DNA from: Halorussus rarus
GTDB taxonomy: Archaea; Halobacteriota; Halobacteria; Halobacteriales; Haladaptataceae
DNA length: 64,000 bases
Direction of reading: 5' to 3'
NCBI RefSeq assembly: GCF_003369835.1
Contig: NZ_QPMJ01000002.1
Coordinates: 1,516,739-1,580,738, forward strand
Below are positions 1 through 8,412 of this stretch, piece after piece. Position 1 is the stretch's first letter. Each line of letters opens with the position of its first letter. The position numbers and the translations under genes are program-made. Below the pieces are notes generated by a model. It saw only the letters and a program-made list of their open reading frames with translations. It was not told where the DNA came from and did not search any database.

Positions 1-1
1 G

Positions 2-1228
2 ACGGTGCTGTTCACCGACTTCGGGAGCGGCCAGCTCGACGTCATCGCCGACCACGAGGCCGCGGGCGACTTCACGCCGGTCATCGCCGACCACCACCGG
101 CCGGCCGACCCGGACACCGAGTTCCACCTCAATCCACTGCTGTTCGACGTCGACGGCTCCTCGGAGCTCTCGGGCGCGGGCGCGGCGTACGTGCTCGCGC
201 GAGCGATGGAGTCCGACGGGGTCGACAACCGCGACCTGGCCGGCCTCGCGGTGGTCGGCGCGGTCGGCGACATGCAGACCACCGACGGCGAACTGGTCGG
301 CGCGAACCGGGCCATCGTCGAGGAGGGCGAGGCGGCGGGCGTCGTGGAGTCCCGTACCGACCTCGCGATGTACGGCAAGCAGACCCGGCCGCTCCCGAAG
401 ATGCTGGAGTACGCCAGCGACACGCGGATTCCCGGCATCACGAACAACGAGAACGGCGTCCTCCGGTTCCTCGACGGGCTCGACGTGACGCTCACCGACG
501 GCGACGGCGAGTGGCGGTGCTGGGTCGACCTGACCGAGGACGAGCGAAGCACCGTCTCGAACGCGCTCATCCAGCGCGCGCTCTCGAAGGGGGTCAGCCC
601 CGACCGCATCGACCGGCTGGTCGGCACGGCGTACACGCTCACCGCCGAGACCGAGGGGACCGAGCTCCGGGACGTGAGCGAGTTCTCCACCCTCCTCAAC
701 GCGACCGCCCGCTACGAGCGCGCCGACGTGGGGCTGGCCGTGTGTCTGGGCAACGTGACCGACCTGGAGAACCGCGACGGCGCGCTCGAACGCGCGCGGG
801 AACTGCTCCGGAACCACCGCCGGAACCTCTCTGAGGGGCTCCAGAAGGTCAAGCGCGAGGGCGTCACCCGCGAGGACCACGTCCAGTGGTTCCACGCCGG
901 CGACGAGATCCGCGAGACCATCGTCGGCATCGTCGCCGGGATGGCGGTCGGTGCGGAGGGCATCGACCGGGGCACGCCCATCGTGGCCTTCGCCGAGAAG
1001 ACCGACGAGGACGGCGCCGACGCCACGGAGGTGAAGGTCTCGTCTCGCGGGACGCCCTCGCTCACCCGGCGCGGTCTCGACCTCTCGACCGTCATGCGCG
1101 AGGCCTCGCAGGCGGTCGGCGGCGACGGCGGCGGTCACGACGTCGCGGCGGGCGCGACGATTCCGAAGGGCACCGAGTCGGAGTTCCTCGAACACGCCGA
1201 CGATGTCGTCGGCGAGCAGTTGGGGTAG
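2..1228 (+). CDS. DHH-family nuclease, RecJ/GAN-like (5' end missing)
   Basis: This is the C-terminal part of a DHH/DHHA1 phosphoesterase; the frame is already open at the window edge, so the true start lies upstream. The DHH motif (D-H-H-R-P) is visible at about bases 88-102, and the DHHA1 domain near the C-terminus carries the glycine-rich GGGH substrate-binding motif at about 1126-1140. The upstream metal-binding DHH motifs would lie outside the window. Archaeal members are RecJ homologues or the GINS-associated nuclease GAN, which act as single-strand 5'-3' exonucleases in replication and repair; which of these applies here is inferred. It ends in TAG and is followed by a 558-base gap, so no downstream operon partner is seen. 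Confidence 0.85.
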   Translation, partial: TVLFTDFGSGQLDVIADHEAAGDFTPVIADHHRPADPDTEFHLNPLLFDVDGSSELSGAGAAYVLARAMESDGVDNRDLAGLAVVGAVGDMQTTDGELVGANRAIVEEGEAAGVVESRTDLAMYGKQTRPLPKMLEYASDTRIPGITNNENGVLRFLDGLDVTLTDGDGEWRCWVDLTEDERSTVSNALIQRALSKGVSPDRIDRLVGTAYTLTAETEGTELRDVSEFSTLLNATARYERADVGLAVCLGNVTDLENRDGALERARELLRNHRRNLSEGLQKVKREGVTREDHVQWFHAGDEIRETIVGIVAGMAVGAEGIDRGTPIVAFAEKTDEDGADATEVKVSSRGTPSLTRRGLDLSTVMREASQAVGGDGGGHDVAAGATIPKGTESEFLEHADDVVGEQLG

Positions 1229-1786
1229 CCGACGCCGAATCGGAATGAAACACTGTGTATCTTCGAGCGACTGCTGTCGGTAGCGTCGCCGTTCTGCGAG
1301 CGCATGAGATCGGCGTGACGGAATCAGCGCCTCTGCCCGCCGAGCTCGGCGGCTCTATCGACGTTCCGCCGACAACTACCAGTGAGTGAACACGGACGAA
1401 TTAGTATCGTAGTATTTGGTTTATGCCGACGCGGATACTGATTCACCCGATCTGCCGAATCACGCGTCGAAATGGTGTGAGCTACCGAGACACCTACTCA
1501 CACTCGTGAACCGCCCGGACACAGGTGCGTACCGCACTTCTCCCAGTCGAATCGGACGACCAGGCGGACGTCGGAAGTGGTCCGAACGGTGGCGGACAGA
1601 AGGGGAGTCGCGCAGTTCCAGATGGGGACGCTCGGTATCAGATGATAGAGGGCAGCACTGAGCACGGAGTTAGTATCAGTCCTCGCGCACGCGTGAACCA
1701 CTTTACGGGCCACTGTCGTGCTTCCCCACGGACCGCTGCCGCGAGGCATCGCCCGACTTTTATCCGCGCTCGTCCAACTCCGGCAC
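1229..1786. other. intergenic region, no gene recognised
   Basis: No convincing coding frame is seen. A short AT-rich stretch lies at about 1400-1425. A pyrimidine-rich TTTTAT element at about 1757-1763 sits 25-30 bases before the next ATG and is a plausible TATA box. Open frames here have atypical, arginine/serine/proline-rich composition and look like shadows. Confidence 0.5.
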
Positions 1787-2119
1787 ATGAGCGACTTCGA
1801 CCCCGAGAAGTTCGAGGAGAAGTACGTCCACTACTTCAACGAACTCCAGCGGGCGTACAAAAACGCGTTCAACCGGCTCAACGAGCAGTACGACTCGGAG
1901 CTGATCCACGCCATCGACCAGCAGATCCTCAACGAGTCCGAGCCGTTCTACGAGGGCGACGGCGAGTTCCGCGTCGAACTCCCCGACGACCCCGTGGACC
2001 GCGTGGAGGGTATCGTCGTCGCCGACGAGAAGGTCGCCGAGATGCTGGACATCTACGTCGAGGAGATCGAGACAGAACTCCGGCGGGTGTTCGGGTTCGA
2101 GTCCGGCGGCGAGGAATGA
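1787..2119 (+). CDS. haloarchaeal DUF5783-like protein
   Basis: A 110-residue acidic protein beginning M-S-D-F-D-P-E-K-F. The ATG at 1787 was chosen because a TTTTAT box lies about 28 bases upstream, as expected for a leaderless haloarchaeal mRNA, and because upstream in-frame codons lack haloarchaeal character. The central part contains N-E-S-E-P-F-Y-E-G-D-G-E-F-R-V-E-L-P-D-D-P, and the C-terminus is helical (E-E-I-E-T-E-L-R-R-V-F-G-F-E). I believe this is the family called DUF5783, from memory of the sequence pattern; no function is known. It is a cytosolic protein with no signal peptide or membrane segment. Confidence 0.75.
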   Translation: MSDFDPEKFEEKYVHYFNELQRAYKNAFNRLNEQYDSELIHAIDQQILNESEPFYEGDGEFRVELPDDPVDRVEGIVVADEKVAEMLDIYVEEIETELRRVFGFESGGEE

Positions 2120-2363
2120 CCGACCCGGCGCGACTGCCGACCGTCGATCACCGACACGTCGGGCGGGTTGTCGATCTCTCTCATCGAACTGGGGCCGGTT
2201 TCCGGTAGAATGGAAACGTGACCGCTTAGCTCACGCTCCTCGCAAAAGACGGTAGATACGGAACGATTCGGTCGTGAACTGTATCTTGCTATATCGAATA
2301 CTGCCAACCGGTCCGAGAACGGACTGCGAAGGTTCCACTCGGGAGTCCGCGGAGCCGCGACCA

Positions 2364-2381
2364 GTTTAGGCGAACCAAAAC
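2364..2381. promoter_or_regulatory. DtxR/SirR-like operator, distal copy
   Basis: GTTTAGGCGAACCAAAAC is an inverted repeat (GTTTAGG, four bases, CCAAAAC) with one mismatch between arms. It starts 29 bases upstream of a perfect copy and flanks the presumed TATA element (ATTAA at about 2383) of the iron-type binding protein gene. Confidence 0.6.
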
Positions 2382-2392
2382 CATTAAGCGGT

Positions 2393-2410
2393 GTTTAGGC
2401 TACCCTAAAC
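2393..2410. promoter_or_regulatory. DtxR/SirR-like operator, proximal copy
   Basis: GTTTAGGCTACCCTAAAC is a perfect 7+7 inverted repeat with a four-base spacer. It ends one base before the ATG at 2412, overlapping the expected transcription start. It resembles the TTAGG-n-CCTAA boxes of iron-dependent repressors (DtxR/IdeR family, SirR/Idr in haloarchaea). Repression by iron is inferred. Confidence 0.7.
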
Positions 2411-2411
2411 T

Positions 2412-3656
2412 ATGGACGGAGCGCCAACTTCGAGATTGACGCGGCGGAGACTCCTGAGAGGTGCCGGCGCGGCGGGCGGCGCCGCCCTCGTCGCCGGCTG
2501 TACCGGCGGCAGGTCGGGCGACGCCGACACGACGACAGGGACAGACTCGACGACCGCAGAGCGGACTTCGACCGAGAAAAGCGCTACGACCGCAGACGGG
2601 ACGGGACCGTACTCGGTGACGATGTCGCCGATGGGCGAGGTCGAGTTCGAGGGGGTGCCCGAGAACGTCTTCACGGTGTTCCCGCAGTACGCGGACATGG
2701 CGGTCGCGCTCGGCCACGGCGACGCGGTGAACGCGACGTACGTCCCGGAGATGTCCGGGACGACGATGAACCACTACTACCACCACCTCGACGGGGTCTC
2801 GTTCGACTGGGAGGGGCTGGCCGACCCGCTGACCGACGGACTGCCCAAGGAACTGCTCTTCGAACTCGACAGCGACGTCCACCTCGCCGACCCCGCGTGG
2901 GCATCGACCCAGGACAACTGGACGAAGACCGACGTCGAGGAAATCGAGTCCCAGATCGCCCCGTGGTTCGGCAACTTCTACAGCGGGACGCAGGCGCCCG
3001 CGCCCGAGGGGTACGACGACTACCGGTACTACGACCTCTGGGAGCTGTTCGGCAAGGTCGCCGCGGTGTTCCGCGAGACCGAGCGCTACGAGGCGCTGGC
3101 GCGGATTCACTCGGACCTCGTGTCCACCATCCAGGAGAAGCTCCCGCCGAAGGAGGAGCGGCCGACCGCGGTGCGGGTGACGCTCGCGGGCGACGGCGAG
3201 TCGTTCTGGACCTACCACCTCAACAAGCCCGGCTACTGGCTGGCGGACACCCGGCCGCTCGGCGCGAACGACGCGTTCGCCGAGGAGGACTGGGGCAGCC
3301 TCTGGGGCCAGGTCGACTACGAGACCATGCTCCAGGCCGACCCCGACGTCGTCCTCCACCTCTGGGGGATGACGCCGAACTACAGCATGAGCGACACGCT
3401 CGCGTCACTGCAGGACCACCCGGTCGGGAGCCAGCTCACCGCGGTCGAGAACGACCGGGTCTACCCCGCCGGCATGCGGTACCAGGGCCCGATCATGAAC
3501 CTGTTCCAGATCGAGATGGGCGCCAAGCAGCTCTACCCCGACCTGTTCGGCGAGTGGCCCGACTACGAGGACGGCCAGCACTACCCCGAGGTTCCCGAGG
3601 ACGAACAGCTGTTCGACCGGACCGAGGTGGCCGAGATCATCGCGTCGGGCGGCTGA
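2412..3656 (+). CDS. Tat-exported lipoprotein, iron-type ABC substrate-binding protein
   Basis: A 414-residue solute-binding protein. The N-terminus has a Tat signal (T10-R-R-R-L-L) followed by a hydrophobic Ala/Gly-rich stretch and a lipobox (L-V-A-G-C, Cys30), so it should be folded in the cytoplasm, exported and lipid-anchored. A Ser/Thr/Asp-rich linker follows. The mature part resembles periplasmic binding proteins of the iron-siderophore/B12 class (for example V-L-H-L-W-G-M-T-P-N and the C-terminal cluster G-P-I-M-N-L-F-Q-I-E-M-G-A-K-Q-L-Y-P). Two iron-repressor-like boxes at its promoter support a role in iron uptake. No permease or ATPase gene is adjacent, so the partner transporter is elsewhere. 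The precise ligand is unknown. Confidence 0.85.
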   Translation: MDGAPTSRLTRRRLLRGAGAAGGAALVAGCTGGRSGDADTTTGTDSTTAERTSTEKSATTADGTGPYSVTMSPMGEVEFEGVPENVFTVFPQYADMAVALGHGDAVNATYVPEMSGTTMNHYYHHLDGVSFDWEGLADPLTDGLPKELLFELDSDVHLADPAWASTQDNWTKTDVEEIESQIAPWFGNFYSGTQAPAPEGYDDYRYYDLWELFGKVAAVFRETERYEALARIHSDLVSTIQEKLPPKEERPTAVRVTLAGDGESFWTYHLNKPGYWLADTRPLGANDAFAEEDWGSLWGQVDYETMLQADPDVVLHLWGMTPNYSMSDTLASLQDHPVGSQLTAVENDRVYPAGMRYQGPIMNLFQIEMGAKQLYPDLFGEWPDYEDGQHYPEVPEDEQLFDRTEVAEIIASGG

Positions 3657-3666
3657 CGAAATCGAC

Positions 3667-3685
3667 CCCGACCGAGGTGGTCGGG
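3667..3685 (+). terminator. hairpin downstream of the binding-protein gene
   Basis: CCCGACC-GAGGT-GGTCGGG forms a 7-bp GC-rich stem with a five-base loop 10 bases after the TGA. No T-run follows, so a terminator or RNA-stabilising role is only suggested. Confidence 0.35.
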
Positions 3686-3812
3686 AGCCGCCGAATCGAC
3701 GGGTTGACGCCCGGATGCGGCCATCGAGTAGCGTCGTCTCCGGGGCTCGCCCGGCCGTTTCCGTCCCGGGGACAGGAAAAGGTTGAAGACCGCACACACC
3801 CTACCTCGCAGT

Positions 3813-4178
3813 ATGAGCACCGAGACTCAGGACGACGGAGACGACCTCGAGGAGCGGGTCAGCAACTTCCTGCGCCGCAACTTCCCCCAGATCCAGATGC
3901 ACGGCGGGAGCGCGGCCATCCAGAACATCGACCGAGAGACCGGCGAAGTCAGCATCCAGCTCGGCGGCGCGTGTTCGGGCTGCGGTATCTCGCCGATGAC
4001 CATCCAGGCCATCAAGAGCCGGATGGTCAAGGAGATCCCCGAAATCGAACAGGTCCACGCCGACACCGGCATGGACGGCGGCAGCGGCATGGGCGGCGGT
4101 GGCGGCATGAGCCCGTCGTTCCCCGGCGAGACGACCGACGACGGCGACGACGACGAGGGTCCGCAGGCCCCCTTCTAA
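3813..4178 (+). CDS. NifU-like Fe-S cluster scaffold (NifU C-terminal domain)
   Basis: A 121-residue protein. Residues about 10-80 form a NifU C-terminal (Nfu) domain: F-L-R-R-N-F-P-Q-I-Q-M-H-G-G at the start and the cluster-binding C-S-G-C motif in G-G-A-C-S-G-C-G-I-S-P-M-T. Nfu proteins carry and transfer iron-sulfur clusters to apo-proteins in the cytoplasm. The C-terminus is a low-complexity Gly/Met then Asp-rich tail that is probably disordered. I chose the ATG at 3813 over an in-frame ATG ten codons earlier because the extra residues (K-T-A-H-T-L-P-R-S) do not resemble the family. It stands alone between an iron-regulated binding protein and a sulfatase homologue. Confidence 0.85.
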   Translation: MSTETQDDGDDLEERVSNFLRRNFPQIQMHGGSAAIQNIDRETGEVSIQLGGACSGCGISPMTIQAIKSRMVKEIPEIEQVHADTGMDGGSGMGGGGGMSPSFPGETTDDGDDDEGPQAPF

Positions 4179-4272
4179 GTTCGGATTTCCGGCCCGGAAA
4201 CGGCCCAATTCTTCGCGTAGAACGCGGCTAACATCAGGATATTTATCCCGAAGGGTGTTGGACGGTACTGGT

Positions 4273-5805
4273 ATGACCAACGACGATGCGGGGAACGTCG
4301 TGTTCGTGGTCATGGACACGGTTCGCAAGAGCCACCTCTCCGTCTATGGCTACGACAGACCGACGACGCCGGGCCTGGAGCGGTTCGCCGAGGAGGCGGC
4401 CGTCTTCGAGCAGGCGGTCGCCCCCGCGCCGTGGACGCTGCCGGTTCACGCCTCGCTGTTCACCGGGATGTACCCGAGCGAGCACGGCGCGAGCCAGGAG
4501 AACCCGTACCTGGAAGGCGCGACGACGCTCGCCGAAACCCTCTCGGACGCGGGCTACGAGACGGCCTGCTACTCGTCGAACGCCTGGATCACGCCCTACA
4601 CCCACCTCACCGACGGCTTCGACGACCAGGACAACTTCTTCGAGGTGATGCCCGGCGAGTTCCTGTCGGGCCCGCTGGCGAAGGCCTGGAAGACGATGAA
4701 CGACAACGAGACGCTCCGGAAGGCCGCCGACTGGCTGGTGTCGGTCGGCAACAAGATCCACGAGTACACCGCCTCCGGCGAGGGCGCCGACTCCAAGACC
4801 CCGGAGGTCATCGACCGGACCATCGAGTTCATCGACGACGCCGACGACGACTACTTCGCGTTCATCAACCTGATGGACGCCCACCTGCCGTACCACCCGC
4901 CCGAGGAGTACAAGGAGGAGTTCGCGCCCGGCGTCGACTCCACCAAGGTCTGCCAGAACTCCAAGGAGTACAACTGCGGCGCCCGGGACATCTCCGACGA
5001 CGAGTGGGAGGCCATCGAAGGACTCTACGACGCCGAGATCCGCCACATCGACTACCAGCTCGCGCGGCTGTTCTCGTGGATGGAGCAGAACGACGAGTGG
5101 GACGACACCATGGTCGTCGTCTGCGCCGACCACGGCGAACTCCACGGCGAGCACGACCTCTACGGCCACGAGTTCTGCATCTACGACCCGCTGGTCAACG
5201 TCCCCCTGCTGGTCAAGCACCCCGAGATGGAGACCGACCGGCGCGACGACCAGCAGGTCGAACTGCTCGACCTCTACCACACCGTCCTCGACCACGCCGG
5301 CGTCGACGCCAGCCGGGCGACCGTCCCGCTCGACCGGACCCGGTCGCTGCTGTCGGCCGACTACCGGGACTTCGCGGAGAGCGGCGCGTCGGGCGCCTCG
5401 AAGTCGCCCGGGAGTCACCCGGGCGACGGCGACTACGCCTTCGTGGAGTACTACCGGCCGGTGGTGGAGCTCAAGCAGTTAGAGGAGAAGGCCAGCGACG
5501 CCGGCATCGAACTCGACCGCGACTCGCGGTTCTACTCCCGGATGCGGGCCGCCCGCCGCCCCGACGCCAAGTACATCCGCAACGAGCGCATCGCCGACGA
5601 GTTCTACCACCTCGACGTCGACCCCGGGGAGACCGACAACGCCCGCGGCGAGGGGAGCGACGAGGAGCTCGAGCTCGAGGGCGCGCTCTCGGAGTTCGAG
5701 GAGAGCGTCGGCGGCGAGTGGAAGGAGGTCGAGGACGAGGACGTGCTCGACGACATGAGCGACGACGCGAAGGACCGCCTGCAGGACCTCGGCTACATCG
5801 ACTGA
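4273..5805 (+). CDS. sulfatase-family (alkaline phosphatase superfamily) hydrolase lacking the Cys nucleophile
   Basis: A 510-residue protein with the sulfatase fold: an N-terminal metal motif (V-V-F-V-V-M-D-T), the nucleophile region P-W-T-L-P-V-H-A-S-L-F-T-G (about residues 53-65) and a C-terminal metal motif A-D-H-G-E-L-H-G-E-H near residue 285. In true sulfatases the C/S-x-P-x-R motif supplies formylglycine; here the aligned residues are Thr55 and His59, so the classical formylglycine cannot form. Substrate is unknown; phosphodiester or sulfate ester hydrolysis are both possible. The ATG at 4273 is preceded by a TATA-like ATATTTAT at about 4239-4246. The C-terminal third is highly acidic. 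No signal peptide is seen. Confidence 0.8.
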   Translation: MTNDDAGNVVFVVMDTVRKSHLSVYGYDRPTTPGLERFAEEAAVFEQAVAPAPWTLPVHASLFTGMYPSEHGASQENPYLEGATTLAETLSDAGYETACYSSNAWITPYTHLTDGFDDQDNFFEVMPGEFLSGPLAKAWKTMNDNETLRKAADWLVSVGNKIHEYTASGEGADSKTPEVIDRTIEFIDDADDDYFAFINLMDAHLPYHPPEEYKEEFAPGVDSTKVCQNSKEYNCGARDISDDEWEAIEGLYDAEIRHIDYQLARLFSWMEQNDEWDDTMVVVCADHGELHGEHDLYGHEFCIYDPLVNVPLLVKHPEMETDRRDDQQVELLDLYHTVLDHAGVDASRATVPLDRTRSLLSADYRDFAESGASGASKSPGSHPGDGDYAFVEYYRPVVELKQLEEKASDAGIELDRDSRFYSRMRAARRPDAKYIRNERIADEFYHLDVDPGETDNARGEGSDEELELEGALSEFEESVGGEWKEVEDEDVLDDMSDDAKDRLQDLGYID

Positions 5806-5891
5806 CGAAGCGAGGCCTCCCGATCGATTTCGCCGGCCGGAGAACGCGAACGGCCCTCTCCCTTCTCACACCGAGCTGATTCTCACACCGT

Positions 5892-6917
5892 TCACACCGA
5901 GTCGACGCCGACCAGGCTCACGACCCCGCCGCCGATGGCGATGGGGACCCAGTAGATCGCGCCCCGGAAGATGATGACAGCCGCGAGGGCGGTCTCCCAG
6001 CCGATCCCGATGCCGGGGAGGCTGGACAGCAGTCCGACCAGCACCGCCTCGATGCCGCCCGCGCCGCCGGGGAGCGGCGTCACCCCGGCGATGGCGCCCA
6101 CCGGGACGACGAACAGGAGGACCGGGAACGGGATGGGCGAGCCGATGGCCGCGAACGCCAGCCACAGCGCGACCATCTGGCACACCCACCCCGCCGTCGA
6201 GGCGGCGAGCGCGAGGGTCAGGCCGCGCCGGTTCGTCGCCACGCGCTCGATCGAGTCGAAGAACTCGCCGACCCGCGTCTCGAGGGTCTCGCGGCTGAGC
6301 GACACGTCGACGGGGGCGACCCGCGTGACGAACCGGAGCACCGGGGCGAGCACCCGCGCGATGGCCCGACGGAGTCGCCCCCGGTTCCGCCAGCCGAAGA
6401 ACCCCGCGAACGGGACGGCGACCGAGAGCACGACGATGGCCGCCGTCGCGAGCCGGAGGCGGCGACCGAACGTCGTCTGAGTCGCGTAGAACCCCGCGCC
6501 GCCGAGCGCGAGCACGATGGACGGGACGAAGTTGAGCGAGTCGACGCTCGCGATGGCCGCCAGGCCGCGCTCGTACTCGGTGTCCGCCACCTTCGAGATG
6601 AGCAGCGCCGTCACCGGCTCGCCGCCCGCCTGCCCGAAGGGCGTGATGTTGTTCGAGAACATCGCGCCGTTCAGGATGAAGAAGGACTTGACGAACGACA
6701 CGTCGACGCCGAGCACGTCAAGGACCGTCCGGAGGCCGAACCCCCACGCGCCGAGCCAACCGAGCGTGACCAGCACCATGAGCGCGACGGTCTCGCCGTC
6801 GGCCCGGCGGAGCTCCCGGACGAACTCCTCGATGCCGACGAAGTACAGCAGCAGGCCGAGAACCGCGAACGTCCCGAGAAACCCGATAATCGTGGTCCGC
6901 AGCTGCGCCCCGTTCAT
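5892..6917 (-). CDS. YbhN/UPF0104-type integral membrane protein (flippase-like)
   Basis: A 341-residue polytopic membrane protein with about eight hydrophobic segments, beginning with one at residues 8-28. It resembles the lysylphosphatidylglycerol synthase membrane-region family (UPF0104, YbhN), with F-S-N-N-I-T-P-F-G-Q-A-G-G-E-P in the middle and the typical G-V-T-P-L-P-G-G-A-G-G-I-E-A near the C-terminus. Members lacking the synthase domain are proposed to move lipids or glycolipids across the membrane; the substrate here is unknown. It is convergent with the sulfatase homologue and has no operon partner. Confidence 0.85.
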   Translation of the reverse strand: MNGAQLRTTIIGFLGTFAVLGLLLYFVGIEEFVRELRRADGETVALMVLVTLGWLGAWGFGLRTVLDVLGVDVSFVKSFFILNGAMFSNNITPFGQAGGEPVTALLISKVADTEYERGLAAIASVDSLNFVPSIVLALGGAGFYATQTTFGRRLRLATAAIVVLSVAVPFAGFFGWRNRGRLRRAIARVLAPVLRFVTRVAPVDVSLSRETLETRVGEFFDSIERVATNRRGLTLALAASTAGWVCQMVALWLAFAAIGSPIPFPVLLFVVPVGAIAGVTPLPGGAGGIEAVLVGLLSSLPGIGIGWETALAAVIIFRGAIYWVPIAIGGGVVSLVGVDSV

Positions 6918-7193
6918 GGCCGTTGCTTGCCGTCTGCACTAATCAGTATGTCGAAACCGCCACTCGGGGCTCCGGGACGGAACGGGAGACGCGTCGGCAT
7001 GGGTTCTCGCCTAAGAGGGCGTCGGCGGAGCAGTTCAATCCTGTGGGCGGTCCGCGCCTCACAGGCCGGCTTAGAATCGTTAAGGCGCGGTTGACCGCCG
7101 CTCTACGATTCGACACGAGCGGAAGATGGGCTTTCTCCGGGGGCTTGCCACAGCAAGGGCACGCTATTTCCCCGTGGAGCGACTATCGAACGT

Positions 7194-7388
7194 ATGGCGA
7201 ACTTCAACGCGGACTCGGCGAACAAGCTCAGCATGGTCTCGACGCTGGTCGACGCGGCGATGGCCTTCGCCCGCGGCCGACCCAAGAGCGGACTCCTGCT
7301 GGTGGGCGCCGCGGCGCTGTCCTCGCGCGTCCCCGGCCTCGGCACCGCGACGTCGCTGCTGCTGCGTCTGGTCCGGCGGTTCCGGTAA
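7194..7388 (+). CDS. small haloarchaeal protein of unknown function
   Basis: A 64-residue basic protein with a hydrophobic stretch at about residues 31-43 (S-G-L-L-L-V-G-A-A-A-L) and a C-terminal R-R-F-R. A TATA-like CTATTTCC lies about 30 bases before the ATG, as expected for a leaderless gene. The hydrophobic segment could associate with membrane. I do not recognise a named family. It converges on panE, with a short T-run (CTATTTTTGG at about 7410) between the two stop codons that could end transcription. Confidence 0.65.
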   Translation: MANFNADSANKLSMVSTLVDAAMAFARGRPKSGLLLVGAAALSSRVPGLGTATSLLLRLVRRFR

Positions 7389-7452
7389 TCCGCCTCGCGG
7401 TCCAGGCTCGCTATTTTTGGTGAGAAGCTAGGAGATGTAACAGAGCGGTCGC

Positions 7453-8412
7453 TCAGTCCCGCGGGTCGCCATCGACGTGGCCGTCCTCCCAGGCGCGGAG
7501 GAGATTCCGGAGCGTCCGGTTGACCGGGACCGGAACGTCGCGGTCGCCGGCGGGCCCGTCGTCGGCGTCGCGCGTGCCGGCGGCCGCGTTCGCGTCCGCC
7601 CGGGCGACGACGTACCCGTTGATGGCCTCGACCTCGGTCCGGCGGCCGGCCGCGACGTCCCGGCGCATCGACGACTCGTTGGCGGCGGTGGCTTCGGCGA
7701 CGAGCTCGGCGGCCCGCACCGCCTCGTCGCCGCCCAACTCGACGCCCTCGGCCCGGGCGACTCCGGCAGTCTCGCGAGCGGCCTCGGCGGCCACCTCGCG
7801 GGCCGGTCCGTCGAGCAGCGCGCCGTTCTCCACGCGGGCCAGCGCGGTGGTCGCGTTGATTCCCGCGTTGACCGCGAGCTTCTCCCAGAGGCGGCGGGGC
7901 ATGTCGTCGGCGACGGTCGTCTGGATGCCCGCGGTGGAGAAGGCTCGGCCGACACGGTCGGCCGCTTCCGAGGCGCCGCCCTCTCGCGGTCCGAGGACGA
8001 CCTCGCCCCGGCCGGTGCACTCGACCAGACCGGGCTCCCGGAGCACCGCGCCGTAGGTCGCGGTGCCGGCGAGAATCGGGCAGTCGAGGCGCTCGGCGAG
8101 CGCCTCCTCGTTGCCCATCCCGTTCTGGAGCGAGAGCGCGGCGTCGAACGCGCCGGTCGAGAGCGTCCGGGCCGCCGCGTCGGTGTCGAAGGCCTTGACC
8201 GTCACCACCGCGAGGTCGGCCGCGAGCCCGGTCCCGTCGGTGGTCGCGTCGGGACGCACCGTGAAGTCGTACTCCCCGCCGACGCGCAGGCCCGACTCCC
8301 GGACCGTCCCGACGTGGGGGTCGCGGCCGACCAGCGTGACCGCGTGCTCGCGGGCGAGCAGGCCCCCGACGAGGCTCCCGAGGCTCCCCGCGCCGAACAC
8401 GACGACGTCCAT
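7453..8412 (-). CDS. panE: 2-dehydropantoate 2-reductase
   Basis: A 319-residue ketopantoate reductase (ApbA/PanE family) which reduces 2-dehydropantoate to pantoate with NAD(P)H, leading to coenzyme A. The N-terminal Rossmann motif is V-F-G-A-G-S-L-G-S-L (residues 4-13); the centre has L-S-L-Q-N-G-M-G-N-E, typical of the family, and the catalytic-lysine region reads L-W-E-K-L-A-V-N-A-G-I-N-A-T-T-A-L near residue 185. Length matches the family. The start was placed at the ATG directly before V-V-V-F-G-A-G; the longer open frame upstream is arginine/serine-rich and non-coding. It is a single gene in the cytoplasm. Confidence 0.9.
   Translation of the reverse strand: MDVVVFGAGSLGSLVGGLLAREHAVTLVGRDPHVGTVRESGLRVGGEYDFTVRPDATTDGTGLAADLAVVTVKAFDTDAAARTLSTGAFDAALSLQNGMGNEEALAERLDCPILAGTATYGAVLREPGLVECTGRGEVVLGPREGGASEAADRVGRAFSTAGIQTTVADDMPRRLWEKLAVNAGINATTALARVENGALLDGPAREVAAEAARETAGVARAEGVELGGDEAVRAAELVAEATAANESSMRRDVAAGRRTEVEAINGYVVARADANAAAGTRDADDGPAGDRDVPVPVNRTLRNLLRAWEDGHVDGDPRD

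Noticed and set aside
712..1095. Long open frames opposite or shifted against real genes, such as 712-1095
   Set aside because: GC-rich haloarchaeal genes leave open frames in other phases. These have Arg/Ser/Pro-rich composition, no promoter and no recognisable domain.
1498..1788. A minus-strand frame that might be a transposase remnant
   Set aside because: A short stretch looked protein-like but no transposase motif, terminal repeats or target duplication could be seen.
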